Under the pieces are notes generated by a model. The model was given only the letters and a program-made list of their open reading frames with translations. It had not been told where the DNA came from and did no database searches. A stretch of 64,000 nt of DNA from Albidovulum sediminicola (GTDB lineage: Bacteria > Pseudomonadota > Alphaproteobacteria > Rhodobacterales > Rhodobacteraceae): the NCBI RefSeq assembly GCF_025751575.1, contig NZ_JAOWLA010000002.1:1-64000 (forward strand), written 5' to 3'. A program made the position numbers and the translations under genes. How positions within the stretch are numbered: position 1 is the first letter of the stretch; each line of letters begins with the position of its first letter. Below are positions 16,344 to 25,635 of the stretch, piece after piece.

Positions 16344-17990
16344 ATGCCGAAGATCCGCTGCGCCATTTACACCCGCAAGAGCTCGGAAGAGGGCCTGGAG
16401 CAGGAGTTCAACTCGCTCCATGCGCAGCGGGAGGCCTGCGCCGCTTACGTCGCGAGCCAGAAGGCGGAGGGCTGGGTGCTGCTGCCGGCGGAATACGATG
16501 ACGGCGGCATCTCCGGGGGCACGCTGGAGCGACCGGCACTGCAGCGCCTGCTCAGGGATATCGACGAAGGTCTCGTCGACCAGATCGTGGTCTACAAGAT
16601 CGACCGCCTGACCCGGTCGCTGGCGGATTTTGCCAAGATCGTCGACCGGCTCGACGCGGCGGGGGCCTCCTTTGTCTCAGTCACCCAGAGCTTCAATACC
16701 GCGACTAGCATGGGGCGGCTGACGCTCAACATGCTCCTCTCCTTTGCACAGTTCGAACGCGAGGTGACGGCCGAACGCATCCGCGACAAGATCGCGGCCT
16801 CCAAGCGCAAGGGGCTCTGGATGGGAGGACAGGTGCCGCTCGGCTACGAGGCCGAGGGAAGGACGCTGAGGATCAACGAAGCAGAGGCCAGAACGGTCAG
16901 GACGCTGTACGATCTTTACGATAGGCTCGGGACGGTGCGCGGGGTCAAGGCGGAGGCCGACCGGCTTGGCCTCGTCACCAAGGTCAGGAGCAAGCCGGAC
17001 GGATCGCGCACCGGTGGGCTTCCCTACCATCGGGGCCATCTCTGGCAGCTCCTGACCAACCCGGTCTATGCTGGCCGGATCCGGCACCGCGGCCAGGTGC
17101 ACGAGGGCCAGCACCCGGCGATCATCCCGCCCGAGGACTGGGAGGCGCTCCAAGTGAAGATGCAGGGGGAGGCCCGCAAGCCCCGCGCGCGCGGCACGAA
17201 AGACAGCGCTCACCGATCACTGCTGGCCGGCCGCATCTTCGACGAGACCGGCGACCGGCTGACCCCGAGCCATGCGAAAACCAAAGCCGGTCACCGGCTG
17301 CGCTACTACGTCTCCCACCGGCTCATCAAGAAGAGCGGCGAGGCGGGCGTAGCCGGCTGGCGCCTGCCGGGGCCGGAGCTGGAGGCGCTCGTCCTTCAGA
17401 CGGTCCGGCGACACCTGGACAAGCCCGCCTTCATCCCGAGGGTCCTGCCGCAGGCCGACGCCGCGGCGATCGGGCGAGTGAGATCCCGGCTTGCGGACCT
17501 GATGGCGATGGAGAACGATCGCCCGCTCTTCGAGCTTGTGGAGCGCCTCGATGTCGCGCCCGGCCAGATCGCCCTCAGGATCAGCGCGCAAACCCTCGGC
17601 AAGACGCTCGGCATCGACCCGGGCCAGATCGATCCCTCGGCTCTCTCCATCGCGGCGCCGTTCCGGAGCCGCAAGCGCGGGGTTGAGACGAAGCTGATCC
17701 TGAACGGAACCGCGCGCCCGGTGGACCAGGTGCTGCTGGTCAATATCGCCCGCGCCCATGCCTGGTTCGCGATGATCCGCGAGGGCAGGAGCTACGAGGC
17801 GATCGCGCGCGCCACCGGGACCTCCCGGCATCGGGTGCAGCAGATGCTGCATCTGGCGTTCCTGGCGCCCGATATCGTGCGGTCCATCGCCGAGGGTCGG
17901 CAGCCTGCCGCGCTCACCACCAAGTGGCTGACGCGCCATCCGCTGCCGTCCGACTGGCAGGCGCAGCGGGCAATCCTCGCGACTCTCTGA
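16344..17990 (+). CDS. Large serine recombinase
   Basis: 548 residues in three parts. The N-terminal resolvase domain (1-150) has Y9-T-R-K-S13 with the catalytic serine, then GGISGGTLERPALQRLL, the Y-K-I-D-R-L-T-R motif and FAQFEREVTAERIRDK. The Recombinase domain (about 170-280) contains GHLWQLLTNPVYAGRI. The C-terminal region lacks the usual Cys4 zinc ribbon and instead ends with a helix-turn-helix (SYEAIARATGTSRHRVQQML). It should cut and rejoin att sites through a Ser-DNA intermediate. Its 3' end lies 204 bp from the 3' end of tRNA-Gln, which fits an integrase at an island border. Confidence 0.9.
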   Translation: MPKIRCAIYTRKSSEEGLEQEFNSLHAQREACAAYVASQKAEGWVLLPAEYDDGGISGGTLERPALQRLLRDIDEGLVDQIVVYKIDRLTRSLADFAKIVDRLDAAGASFVSVTQSFNTATSMGRLTLNMLLSFAQFEREVTAERIRDKIAASKRKGLWMGGQVPLGYEAEGRTLRINEAEARTVRTLYDLYDRLGTVRGVKAEADRLGLVTKVRSKPDGSRTGGLPYHRGHLWQLLTNPVYAGRIRHRGQVHEGQHPAIIPPEDWEALQVKMQGEARKPRARGTKDSAHRSLLAGRIFDETGDRLTPSHAKTKAGHRLRYYVSHRLIKKSGEAGVAGWRLPGPELEALVLQTVRRHLDKPAFIPRVLPQADAAAIGRVRSRLADLMAMENDRPLFELVERLDVAPGQIALRISAQTLGKTLGIDPGQIDPSALSIAAPFRSRKRGVETKLILNGTARPVDQVLLVNIARAHAWFAMIREGRSYEAIARATGTSRHRVQQMLHLAFLAPDIVRSIAEGRQPAALTTKWLTRHPLPSDWQAQRAILATL

Positions 17991-18194
17991 CCGCATCTCA
18001 CCAAACAGCATCGCGGACGCCATCGGCCGCACGGCAACCGTGCAGTCCGGAAATCCCCATTAGAGACAGGGACCCGAAACCGCCCCGGTTTGGCAACGAC
18101 TTGCGGGCTCCGTGCTCGCGCTATCCTGCCAAGCCGCGGATATCACGCGCCTATTCAGGGCGAGACAAAAGAGACAGGAATTTTGGAGACTGGA

Positions 18195-18269
<75 letters not shown>

Positions 18270-18371
18270 TCCGGTGCCGGGGTTCTTATCCAAGCCCATC
18301 CGGCGCTGCAAGTCAAAAATGCGCATTTTCGTGACGTTGAGCCCGGAGAGAATTCAGGCTATGGCCAGCCG

Positions 18372-19550
18372 ATGCGATCTTGCGATGTCCTCGTTCTGGG
18401 GGCCGGTGCGGCCGGCCTGTTCGCCGCCGGTGAGGCCGCGCGGCGGGGGCGCCGTGTCGTCGTTATCGATCACGCCGCGCGTCCGGGGGAGAAGATCCGG
18501 ATTTCCGGCGGGGGGCGCTGCAACTTCACCAACTTCGCCACCGGGCCGGATCGATTCCTGTCGGAGAACCCGCGCTTTGCGGTCTCGGCACTAAGCCGCT
18601 TCACCGCCCGCGACTTCGTGGCGCGCATCGACGCGGCCGGTATCGCCTGGCACGAAAAGGCGGCGGGACAGCTCTTCTGCGACGGCTCCGCGCGTCAGGT
18701 CACCGATATGCTGGTCGGCGGGCTGCGTGAAGGGGGGGCGGAGCTTTGGCTTTCCACCGCCGTCGAAACGGTGGAGCGCGGGGCGGAGGGGTTTCGCGTT
18801 CGCACCGCGCAGGGCGAGGTCGCGGCGCGGGCGGTCATCGTGGCGACCGGGGGCAAGTCGATCCCCAAGATGGGTGCGACGGGGCTTGGCTACCGGATCG
18901 CCCAATCCTTCGGGCTGCGGGTGACGGAGACGCGGCCCGCACTTGTTCCGCTGACCTTCGCCGACCAGGACCTCGCAGGTGTCCGCCCGATGGCAGGCGT
19001 TTCGCTGCCGGCCCGCATCGCTGTGGGAAAGACGGCTTTCGATGAGCCGCTGCTTTTCACCCACAGGGGCCTTTCGGGCCCAGGCATCCTTCAGATTTCG
19101 TCCTACTGGCGCGAGGGGGAGGAGATCGAGGCCGATCTGCTGCCCAGCACTGATCTGGCCCGCGCCCTGGCCGCGCTGCGCGGCCAGTCGGGGCGGCAGG
19201 CGCTGCATACGGCGCTGGCGGGTTTCCTGCCAGACAAGGTCGCGGCTTGGTCGGTGGCGCGCGCTGGCCTGTCCGGGCGGCTGGCGGATCAGTCGAACGC
19301 GCGGCTCGACCAGTTGGCGGGGGCGGTCCATCGCTGGCGGATCAAGCCCGTAGGCTCCGAGGGCTATCGGACGGCAGAAGTTACGCTTGGCGGCGTGGAC
19401 ACCGCCGCGCTCGACGCCCGCACCATGCAGGCACGCACCGTGCCGGGCCTCTATTTCATCGGCGAGGTCGTCGATGTCACCGGCTGGCTTGGCGGCTACA
19501 ACTTCCAATGGGCCTGGTCATCCGCTTGGGCGGCGGGGCAGGCGGTCTGA
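18372..19550 (+). CDS. HI0933/BaiN-type FAD-dependent oxidoreductase
   Basis: 392 residues from the ATG at 18372; the open frame extends upstream through the tRNA gene, which cannot be coding. The N-terminal dinucleotide-binding motif V-L-G-A-G-A-A-G-L binds FAD, followed by GEKIRISGGGRCNFTN, a signature of the HI0933 family. A second glycine-rich strand (VATGGKSIPKMGATGLGYRIA) and the C-terminal GLYFIGEVVDVTGWLGGYNFQ complete the FAD site. These are cytosolic flavoproteins of uncertain substrate, often labelled aminoacetone oxidase or NAD(P)/FAD oxidoreductase. Monocistronic, convergent with kdsA. Confidence 0.85.
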   Translation: MRSCDVLVLGAGAAGLFAAGEAARRGRRVVVIDHAARPGEKIRISGGGRCNFTNFATGPDRFLSENPRFAVSALSRFTARDFVARIDAAGIAWHEKAAGQLFCDGSARQVTDMLVGGLREGGAELWLSTAVETVERGAEGFRVRTAQGEVAARAVIVATGGKSIPKMGATGLGYRIAQSFGLRVTETRPALVPLTFADQDLAGVRPMAGVSLPARIAVGKTAFDEPLLFTHRGLSGPGILQISSYWREGEEIEADLLPSTDLARALAALRGQSGRQALHTALAGFLPDKVAAWSVARAGLSGRLADQSNARLDQLAGAVHRWRIKPVGSEGYRTAEVTLGGVDTAALDARTMQARTVPGLYFIGEVVDVTGWLGGYNFQWAWSSAWAAGQAV

Positions 19551-19560
19551 AGCCCGGGGT

Positions 19561-20394
19561 TCAGACGCGCACCGGGTCGGCCTTGGCGATACGGTCCAGC
19601 GCCATGAGCGTCTCAAGCAGCTTCGGCATCTGGTCGAGCGGGATCATGTTCGGCCCGTCGGAGGGCGAGGCGTCGGGGTTCTCATGCGTCTCGATGAAGA
19701 CGCCCGCGATGCCCAGGCTGACCGCGGCGCGCGCCATGACCGGCGCGAATTCCCGCTGCCCGCCGGAGGACCCGCCAAGCCCGCCCGGTTGCTGGACCGA
19801 ATGCGTCGCGTCCATGATCACCGGATAACCGGTCTTCGCCATCGTCGGGAGCGAGCGCATGTCGGCGACCAGCGTGTTGTAGCCGAAGCTGACGCCCCGC
19901 TCGGTCAGGAGGATGTTGCGGTTGCCGGTGCTCTCGACCTTGGCGGCGACATTCGCCATGTCCCAGGGTGCGAGGAACTGGCCCTTCTTGATGTTGACGA
20001 CGCAGCCCGTCTCCCCGGCCGCGAGCAGCAGGTCGGTCTGGCGGCAGAGGAACGCCGGGATCTGGATCACGTCCACGACCGCGGCGGCGCTGCGCGCCTG
20101 CTCGATATCATGGACGTCGGTCAGCACCGGCATCCCCAAAGCGGCGCGCACGCCCTCCAGTACCTTCAGCCCTTCGTCGATCCCGAGGCCGCGCTTGCCC
20201 TTCAGCGAGGTGCGGTTGGCCTTGTCGTAGCTGGCCTTGAAGATGTATTGCGCGCCCACGGCCGCACAGGCTTCGGCCATGCGCCCGGCGATCATTTGCG
20301 CATGATCCGCGCTTTCCAGCTGACAAGGGCCCGCGATGATCGTCAGGATCCGGTCATTGCCGACGGTCAAGCCGCCGATCTTCACATCTTGCAT
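19561..20394 (-). CDS. kdsA: 3-deoxy-D-manno-octulosonate 8-phosphate synthase
   Basis: 277 residues, the standard length. It condenses phosphoenolpyruvate with arabinose 5-phosphate to give KDO-8-phosphate for lipopolysaccharide and KDO-linked capsules. Family motifs are present: I-A-G-P-C-Q-L-E-S near the N-terminus, FKASYDKANRTSLKGKRGLG, L-T-D-V-H-D, IQIPAFLCRQTDLL, KKGQFLAPWDM, D-A-T-H-S-V-Q-Q-P and FIETHENPDASPSDGPNM. It follows kpsE by 14 bp on the same strand, so it is probably co-transcribed with the capsule export genes; in many genomes it instead sits beside pyrG or eno. Confidence 0.95.
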   Translation of the reverse strand: MQDVKIGGLTVGNDRILTIIAGPCQLESADHAQMIAGRMAEACAAVGAQYIFKASYDKANRTSLKGKRGLGIDEGLKVLEGVRAALGMPVLTDVHDIEQARSAAAVVDVIQIPAFLCRQTDLLLAAGETGCVVNIKKGQFLAPWDMANVAAKVESTGNRNILLTERGVSFGYNTLVADMRSLPTMAKTGYPVIMDATHSVQQPGGLGGSSGGQREFAPVMARAAVSLGIAGVFIETHENPDASPSDGPNMIPLDQMPKLLETLMALDRIAKADPVRV

Positions 20395-20408
20395 CTGCCG
20401 CTCCTTCG

Positions 20409-21977
20409 TCAGGCGCTGACCTGTTCCCGCAGGATTGAGACGGTCAGCGACAGCATGAGGTAGATGCCAGCAAAGATCAGGAAGGCCAAGGCCGTATTTT
20501 CGAAGCTGCGCGGATAGGTGGGCTCATCCGGGGCGATTGGTCGGACACCGGTCGACAGGTAGCGCACCTGCCGGTTCGCCTCGATCCGGGCCAGTTCAAG
20601 CTGTTGGAGCGCCTGCGACAGCATCATCTGCCGGGTTTCCAGGTCGTGTTCCGCGATCCGCATCTCTCCGGTTACGGCGGCCAGGGATCCGCCGTCGCGC
20701 GTCGTGCCAGTCAGTTGCGCGCGCAGGTCCGAGACCATCGTCTCGATCCGGGAAATGTCGCCGCGCACCCCCTCGACGCGGGCCTGGTTCGGGCGGGCGT
20801 TGTCCAGAAGCTGCTCAAGCTGGAGCCGCTTTTCCTGCGCCTGCAATTCCAGCGTCGCGATCTGAGACAAGACCGCGCCGGATTCGGAGCGTGGATCGAA
20901 CACGCCAAGCTGTTCCTGAAGCGTCTGCACGCGGCGCTGTGCCTCCAGCAGCTTCCCCTCGGCGTCCTCATAGACCTCGCGCGCGCCCTGCATCTGGTCC
21001 TCGCGCAGGCGGAGCGAGAGGTTGTCCACGCGCTCCTCGGCATAACCGATCAGCGCCTCGGAGAAATTCTGAGAGGTCTGCGGATCTGCCGCGATCACCT
21101 CAAGCTTGACGATGCCCTCGGTCGGATCGAAGCCGATGCGCACGTTGCGGCGGTAAAGCTTGTAGGCCTCCTCGTTCGAGGCATCGGGCCCGAGGCGCTG
21201 GATCGGGTCGATCCAGTCTTGGCTGAAATGCGCCTTGAAGCCCAGGTCCGCGTCGAGCCGTCCCATCGCGTCGCGCGATTGCAGGAAGCTCTGGACGGTG
21301 ATCGAATCCTGCGATGTGGCGAATTGCGTCCCTGACAGAAGGCCACCGAACGCCCCGCCGGCCTTGCTGTCGGCCTGCTGGATCAGGAATTCGCTGCGCG
21401 TGGCATAAAGCGGCGTCGCAAGCGCGAAGAAGTAGTAGCCCGCGATCACCGTCGGCAGGACGATGAAGGCCGCGAGGCGAAAGATCAGGGCGCGCAGGGC
21501 GCGGCGGCGGCGGCGCACGATCTCGCGCTGCATCTTCAGGATTTCGCGGGCGCGCTCGCCTTCGCCCATCGGCGCGGCGGGGACCTGCGCGGACGGCTGC
21601 GGGACCACGCGCGGCAGGTGGGTTTCGCCCTGTTCCCCCGTTGCCTGCGCGGCCGCACCGGGCTGGCCGGCGATTCCCACGAGTTCCGCGCGGGCGAAGG
21701 GGTCGATCCCCGCCTTGCGCAGAAGCCGGACTGCGTCGAACTCGGACGTTGAGCGGAAGCCGCGCCGTTGGGCGATGCGTGCCGCCGTCCGCAGTTGATG
21801 GCCCGACAGACCTTCGGCCCGGATGGAGGCGATCTCCGCGTCCTCGGCGGGGGAGAGCGTGGTGGGGAAGGGCGCGTCGCCGAAGCCGTCATCCTCCTCG
21901 GTTTCAGCCTCGGGGGCGGGGCGGGCGGGGGCGCTCGGATCGCGCCGGATGCGGAAGCGGATGGCCTTAGGCTGCAT
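20409..21977 (-). CDS. kpsE: Capsule polysaccharide export inner-membrane protein, KpsE/CtrB type
   Basis: 522 residues from the ATG at 21977; it overlaps the ATPase gene by 11 bases. The N-terminal about 165 residues are proline/alanine-rich and cytoplasmic, longer than in enteric KpsE, with a small helical domain (AEIASIRAEGLSGHQLRTAA). Transmembrane segment 1 is about 183-205, followed by a large periplasmic region with a long coiled coil (about 325-440), then transmembrane segment 2 near the C-terminus (ALAFLIFAGIYLMLSLTV). This polysaccharide copolymerase/adaptor layout links the ABC exporter to the outer membrane. Partner KpsT is adjacent; KpsM is not in the window. Confidence 0.85.
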   Translation of the reverse strand: MQPKAIRFRIRRDPSAPARPAPEAETEEDDGFGDAPFPTTLSPAEDAEIASIRAEGLSGHQLRTAARIAQRRGFRSTSEFDAVRLLRKAGIDPFARAELVGIAGQPGAAAQATGEQGETHLPRVVPQPSAQVPAAPMGEGERAREILKMQREIVRRRRRALRALIFRLAAFIVLPTVIAGYYFFALATPLYATRSEFLIQQADSKAGGAFGGLLSGTQFATSQDSITVQSFLQSRDAMGRLDADLGFKAHFSQDWIDPIQRLGPDASNEEAYKLYRRNVRIGFDPTEGIVKLEVIAADPQTSQNFSEALIGYAEERVDNLSLRLREDQMQGAREVYEDAEGKLLEAQRRVQTLQEQLGVFDPRSESGAVLSQIATLELQAQEKRLQLEQLLDNARPNQARVEGVRGDISRIETMVSDLRAQLTGTTRDGGSLAAVTGEMRIAEHDLETRQMMLSQALQQLELARIEANRQVRYLSTGVRPIAPDEPTYPRSFENTALAFLIFAGIYLMLSLTVSILREQVSA

Positions 21978-22620
21978 AGTCGTACATCCGCTTTGCTTCC
22001 TCCAGCGTGTCGAACATGTGGAGCCGCCCGTCGCGCAGCACCGCGGCCGAGCGGCAGAACTTCTCAAGCGTCTTGGCCTGGTGGGACACGATGACCACCG
22101 TCGACTTGGCAAGCCGTTCGCGCAGGAGACTGCCCGCCTTGCGGTTGAACTCCACGTCGGCGGTGCCCGGCATGCCCTCGTCGATCAGGTAGATGTCGAA
22201 CTCCAGCGCCAGAAGAAGCGCGAAGCCAACGCGCGATTTCATGCCGCTCGAATAGGTCGACATGGGGCGGTCGAAATATTCGCCAAGGTCACAGACCCAG
22301 CGGCAGAACGCCTCCACGTAGTCGGGGTCAAGGCCGTAGAGCCGGGCGAGGAACCGGGCGTTGCCCTTGGCGCTTTCGGTCTGGTTCACCGTCGAGGGCG
22401 CGCCAAGCGGAAAGGACACCCGGCAGCCGCGATGGATGCGCCCCTCGTCCGGGCGGGTCAGTCCGGCCATCATGTTGATGATCGTGGTCTTGCCGGTGCC
22501 GTTGGGCGCGAGGATGCCGAGGGAGTTGCCAAGCTCCACCCGGAAGGTGGCCCGGTCGAGGATGACCTTGCGCCGTGTCCCCGTCCAATAGGACTTGCTG
22601 ACTTCGATGAATTCGAGCAT
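21967..22620 (-). CDS. kpsT: Capsule polysaccharide ABC exporter ATPase, KpsT type
   Basis: 217 residues, the normal length for KpsT. Walker A is L-A-P-N-G-T-G-K-T-T (usual form GPNGAGKS), the signature is Y-S-S-G-M, and Walker B is I-Y-L-I-D-E-G-M-P-G; the switch His lies in V-S-H-Q-A-K. The short signature and the D-E-G-M-P-G variant are typical of the KpsT/Wzt branch that powers polysaccharide export through KpsM. It overlaps kpsE and leads the operon. Confidence 0.9.
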   Translation of the reverse strand: MLEFIEVSKSYWTGTRRKVILDRATFRVELGNSLGILAPNGTGKTTIINMMAGLTRPDEGRIHRGCRVSFPLGAPSTVNQTESAKGNARFLARLYGLDPDYVEAFCRWVCDLGEYFDRPMSTYSSGMKSRVGFALLLALEFDIYLIDEGMPGTADVEFNRKAGSLLRERLAKSTVVIVSHQAKTLEKFCRSAAVLRDGRLHMFDTLEEAKRMYDYAA

Positions 22621-22758
22621 TTGCCCGCCCCGTTTTCTGCTCTCTCTCCGCCGTGCCTAGCGCACTTTTCTTAACGGGGAAGATACGCGGTCTTCCGGGC
22701 GGCATTATGACGTGGCGCCGCCCGAAAGGGGAAGGGGTATCTTGCCGGCGTAGCGGCC

Positions 22759-24012
22759 CTAGCCGCTGACCTTCTCGACCCGGCAAAGCTTGCCCGCGAT
22801 GAGCGAGATGATCGCAGCCCCGAAGGAGAAGAGCGCCCCCATCTTTGCCGCGTCCTGCACCGGACCGCCCGGGAAGGCGACCGAGGCAACGAAAAGCGCG
22901 ACGGTGAAGCCGATGGCCGCGACGCAGCCCACGACCACCAGGTCAATCGTCCGCATGCCGAGCGGCAGGCCGAAGCGCAACGGGTAGGCCGCGAGCCAGC
23001 CCATGATCGCGATGCCGAGCGGTTTGCCGATGATCAGACCGAAGAAAACCAGCCAGGTCGGCTCGGAAATCGAGGAGAACTCCACGCCCGCGTTCAGGAG
23101 CCCGAAGAAGAACAGGATGATCTCCACCGGGTATTTCAGGTGGTGTTCCATCCAGTTCAGAAGATCGGTCAGATGCTCCTCCGCGGCGGCGAAGATGCCG
23201 AAGGCGCGGTCGGCGTGGGGCACGGTCGGAACGATCGGCAGCAGGCCCAGTGCGGGGTGGATGCCCGCCTCCTGGAAGCCGTACCAGCTGATCGCGCCGC
23301 CGACCAGATAAGGCACGAACGAGAGCCGTTTGCGCACCCAGGTCGAGTTCGGGCGAAGCTGGTTGCCCCGGTCCAGGAAACGCGGCAGCCAGTTGAAAAG
23401 GAAGAAGACTGCGACCGCCGCGCCCAGCGAGACCAGCAGCCATTCCGGCGCCAGCTCGCCCGACGGGTAGAAGATCGCGAGGATGATCAGCCCCGCGGCA
23501 TCGTCCGCGATCGCCAGCAGCAACAGGAACCGGATCGCGGGGTGGCCCGCGCCGAAGACCATGCGCCCGACGAGGTAGGAAAACGCGATGTCGGTGGCCG
23601 TCGGGATCGCCCAGCCGCGGCTGACCGCCTCATAGACGCCAAGGACGGCGGCGAGGCCGAGGTAGACGGCCACCGGCCCAAGCATCCCGCCCGCGGTCGC
23701 GATCAGGGGCGTCACCGCCTTGCGGCCTCGCAACGCGCCGTTTTCGAGGATCACGGCCTCCCACACTTCCTTGGCGGCGATGGCGAAGAACAGCGCCATG
23801 AGCACGTCGTTGACGAGGTAGTGAATGGTCAGGGTCCGCGTGGCGTGCCCGCCCTCATGTTCCAGGTGACCGATCCAGAAGTTCTCGATCAGCGGGTATT
23901 CGACGAAATGGTGATAGCTTTCGGCGTCGATATTGGCCCAGACGAGGGCAAGCACGGCGCCCGCGATCAGCAGAAGCGAATAGCTGGCAACGAAATTCCA
24001 GACGCGATACAT
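22759..24012 (-). CDS. nhaA: Na+/H+ antiporter NhaA
   Basis: 417 residues from the ATG at 24012, chosen because AGGAGG precedes it; the upstream GTG at 24060 lacks such a site. Polytopic membrane protein of 11-12 helices. The ion-binding A-D-D motif lies in L-L-L-L-A-I-A-D-D-A-A-G-L-I-I, matching Asp163/Asp164 of E. coli NhaA, and WAIPTATDIAFSYLVGRMVF is the conserved segment before it. A hydrophilic stretch in the middle (about 220-290) is longer than in enteric NhaA. It exchanges cytoplasmic Na+ for H+, which suits a marine or halotolerant host. Confidence 0.9.
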   Translation of the reverse strand: MYRVWNFVASYSLLLIAGAVLALVWANIDAESYHHFVEYPLIENFWIGHLEHEGGHATRTLTIHYLVNDVLMALFFAIAAKEVWEAVILENGALRGRKAVTPLIATAGGMLGPVAVYLGLAAVLGVYEAVSRGWAIPTATDIAFSYLVGRMVFGAGHPAIRFLLLLAIADDAAGLIILAIFYPSGELAPEWLLVSLGAAVAVFFLFNWLPRFLDRGNQLRPNSTWVRKRLSFVPYLVGGAISWYGFQEAGIHPALGLLPIVPTVPHADRAFGIFAAAEEHLTDLLNWMEHHLKYPVEIILFFFGLLNAGVEFSSISEPTWLVFFGLIIGKPLGIAIMGWLAAYPLRFGLPLGMRTIDLVVVGCVAAIGFTVALFVASVAFPGGPVQDAAKMGALFSFGAAIISLIAGKLCRVEKVSG

Positions 24013-24145
24013 GGGCGGCCGCTCCTCCTGGCGTTTTAGGGTGGCATAATGGAATTGCACTGGCTGGGCAACCGCCGCCCGTCCGCAGCGCGTGGCCCTG
24101 CACCCAGGCGTTGCCGCAATGCGGCGTCTGCCCTAGCTTGGAGCC

Positions 24146-24769
24146 ATGTCCGACCCCTCGGAAGATCCCGCTTCGACCTTGGTGCAGGCGATTTCCGCCT
24201 GCCAGCTCTGCGCGCCCGACTTCGCCGCGACCGCCACGGCACATGCGCCGCGCCCGGTCGTCTGGTTCCGCCCCGGCGCGCGTCTCCTGATCGCGGGGCA
24301 GGCGCCCGGCGCGCGGGTCCATGCCTCCGGCCGGCCCTTCACCGATCCTTCCGGCGACCGCCTGCGCGATTGGCTGGGGTTGGACGAGGCCGTGTTCTAC
24401 GACCGCGCGCGCGTCGCCATCGTGCCCATGGCCTTCTGTTTTCCCGGCTATGACGCGAAGGGTGCCGACCTGCCGCCGCCCGCGCGTTGCGGGGCCACCT
24501 GGCACGCGCGGGTGATGGCGGCGTTGGGGCCGCGCCGCCTGACGGTTCTGGTCGGCGGCCACGCGCACCGCTGGCATCTGGGCCGCACCACCTGCAAGGG
24601 TGGGGTCACAGCGACCGTCGCCCGCTGGCGCGACTTTGCGCCAGACGTTTTCCCCTTGCCCCATCCGTCCTGGCGCAATACCGCGTGGCTGAACCGAAAC
24701 CCGTGGTTCGCGGCGGAGCTTCTGCCCGAGCTGCGGCAAAGGGTGGCCGAGGTGATGCGCGATGACTGA
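24146..24769 (+). CDS. Uracil-DNA glycosylase superfamily protein
   Basis: 207 residues. UDG-fold motifs: G51-Q-A-P-G55 with A-S-G-R-P-F-T-D-P-S-G following, and a C-terminal L-P-H-P-S-W-R-N. Two Cys near the N-terminus (C19-x2-C22) and later Cys (F-C-F-P-G, A-R-C-G) could hold the iron-sulfur cluster seen in family 4/5 enzymes, but the spacing is not decisive. It is probably a base-excision-repair glycosylase or a relative of unknown specificity. Its 3' end overlaps the SseB gene by 8 bases. Confidence 0.7.
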   Translation: MSDPSEDPASTLVQAISACQLCAPDFAATATAHAPRPVVWFRPGARLLIAGQAPGARVHASGRPFTDPSGDRLRDWLGLDEAVFYDRARVAIVPMAFCFPGYDAKGADLPPPARCGATWHARVMAALGPRRLTVLVGGHAHRWHLGRTTCKGGVTATVARWRDFAPDVFPLPHPSWRNTAWLNRNPWFAAELLPELRQRVAEVMRDD

Positions 24770-25583
24770 GACGACCCCGCTGGATCTGGCCCATGCCGCG
24801 ATGGAGGCCGCGCCCGAGGATGACGCCGCACGTCTGCGCTTCTATCACCGGCTGGCCGATACCGAGCTTTTCCTGCTGCTTTCCGAAGAGCCCGAGGGGG
24901 AGGCCATCGCGCCCCAGGTCTTCGATCTTGAGGAAGGATCGTTCGTCGCCGCCTTCGACCGGGAGGAGCGGCTGGCGACCTTCTGCGACGCGCCCACCCC
25001 CTATGCGGCGCTGCCCGGCCGCGTCATCGCCGCCCAGCTTGCGGGGCAGGGCGTCGGGCTTGCGCTGAACCTCGCCGTCGCGCCGTCCGCGCATCTGCTG
25101 CCCGCTCTGGCCATCGACTGGTTGGCCGAAACGCTTGGCTACGGTCCTGACCACAGCCCCGAACACGGGGGCGTGCGGCCCACGGGGTTTGCGGCGCCGG
25201 GCGATCTGGCACCCGCGCTTGTCGCGGAACTGGCGGCGAAGCTGCTGGGCCTTGGGGCGCTGGCCCAACGCGCGGGGCTTGCGCGGGCGCTTTACCCGGA
25301 CGGCCGGGAAGGGACGCTCCTGGCCTTCATCGGGGCCCGGCCGGGGGCCGAGGCCGGGTTTGCCAAGGCCGTGGCCGAGGCCGTCACCTTTTCCGGCGCA
25401 GAGGCGGAGGGGCTCGACGTGACCTTCCTGCCCGATGCTGGGGCCGTGACGGAGGCGTTCCTTGCCGTCGCGCAAGACCTGCCGCTGGCCGCGCCCCCGG
25501 CGCCTGAACCCGAAGCTGAGGATGTGCGGCCGACCGAGCCGCCGATCCCGAATCTGCGCGGCTACCGCCAGCGGGATGGCTGA
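24762..25583 (+). CDS. SseB-family protein
   Basis: 273 residues. The N-terminal half matches the SseB N-terminal domain (P-L-D-L-A-H-A-A-M..., R-L-R-F-Y-H-R-L-A-D-T-E-L-F-L-L-L, F-D-L-E-E-G-S-F-V-A-A-F-D, P-Y-A-A-L-P-G-R). The C-terminal half is alanine-rich and ends in a proline/glutamate-rich tail. SseB domains occur in proteins of varied or unknown roles, and the name alone does not imply a type III chaperone. Translationally coupled to the preceding glycosylase-like gene. Confidence 0.7.
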   Translation: MTETTPLDLAHAAMEAAPEDDAARLRFYHRLADTELFLLLSEEPEGEAIAPQVFDLEEGSFVAAFDREERLATFCDAPTPYAALPGRVIAAQLAGQGVGLALNLAVAPSAHLLPALAIDWLAETLGYGPDHSPEHGGVRPTGFAAPGDLAPALVAELAAKLLGLGALAQRAGLARALYPDGREGTLLAFIGARPGAEAGFAKAVAEAVTFSGAEAEGLDVTFLPDAGAVTEAFLAVAQDLPLAAPPAPEPEAEDVRPTEPPIPNLRGYRQRDG

Positions 25584-25635
25584 GGGAAGAGTTTAGGATT
25601 TGACTGCAAGGCGCTGATCTGGATCAGTTTTTGCC

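Noticed and set aside
15535-17990. Prophage
   Set aside because: No structural, lysis or replication genes accompany the recombinase; only the DUF3489/DUF2924 accessory pair is present.
24762-25583. Type III secretion chaperone (from the SseB name)
   Set aside because: The SseB N-terminal domain is widespread outside secretion systems, and no secretion genes are nearby.
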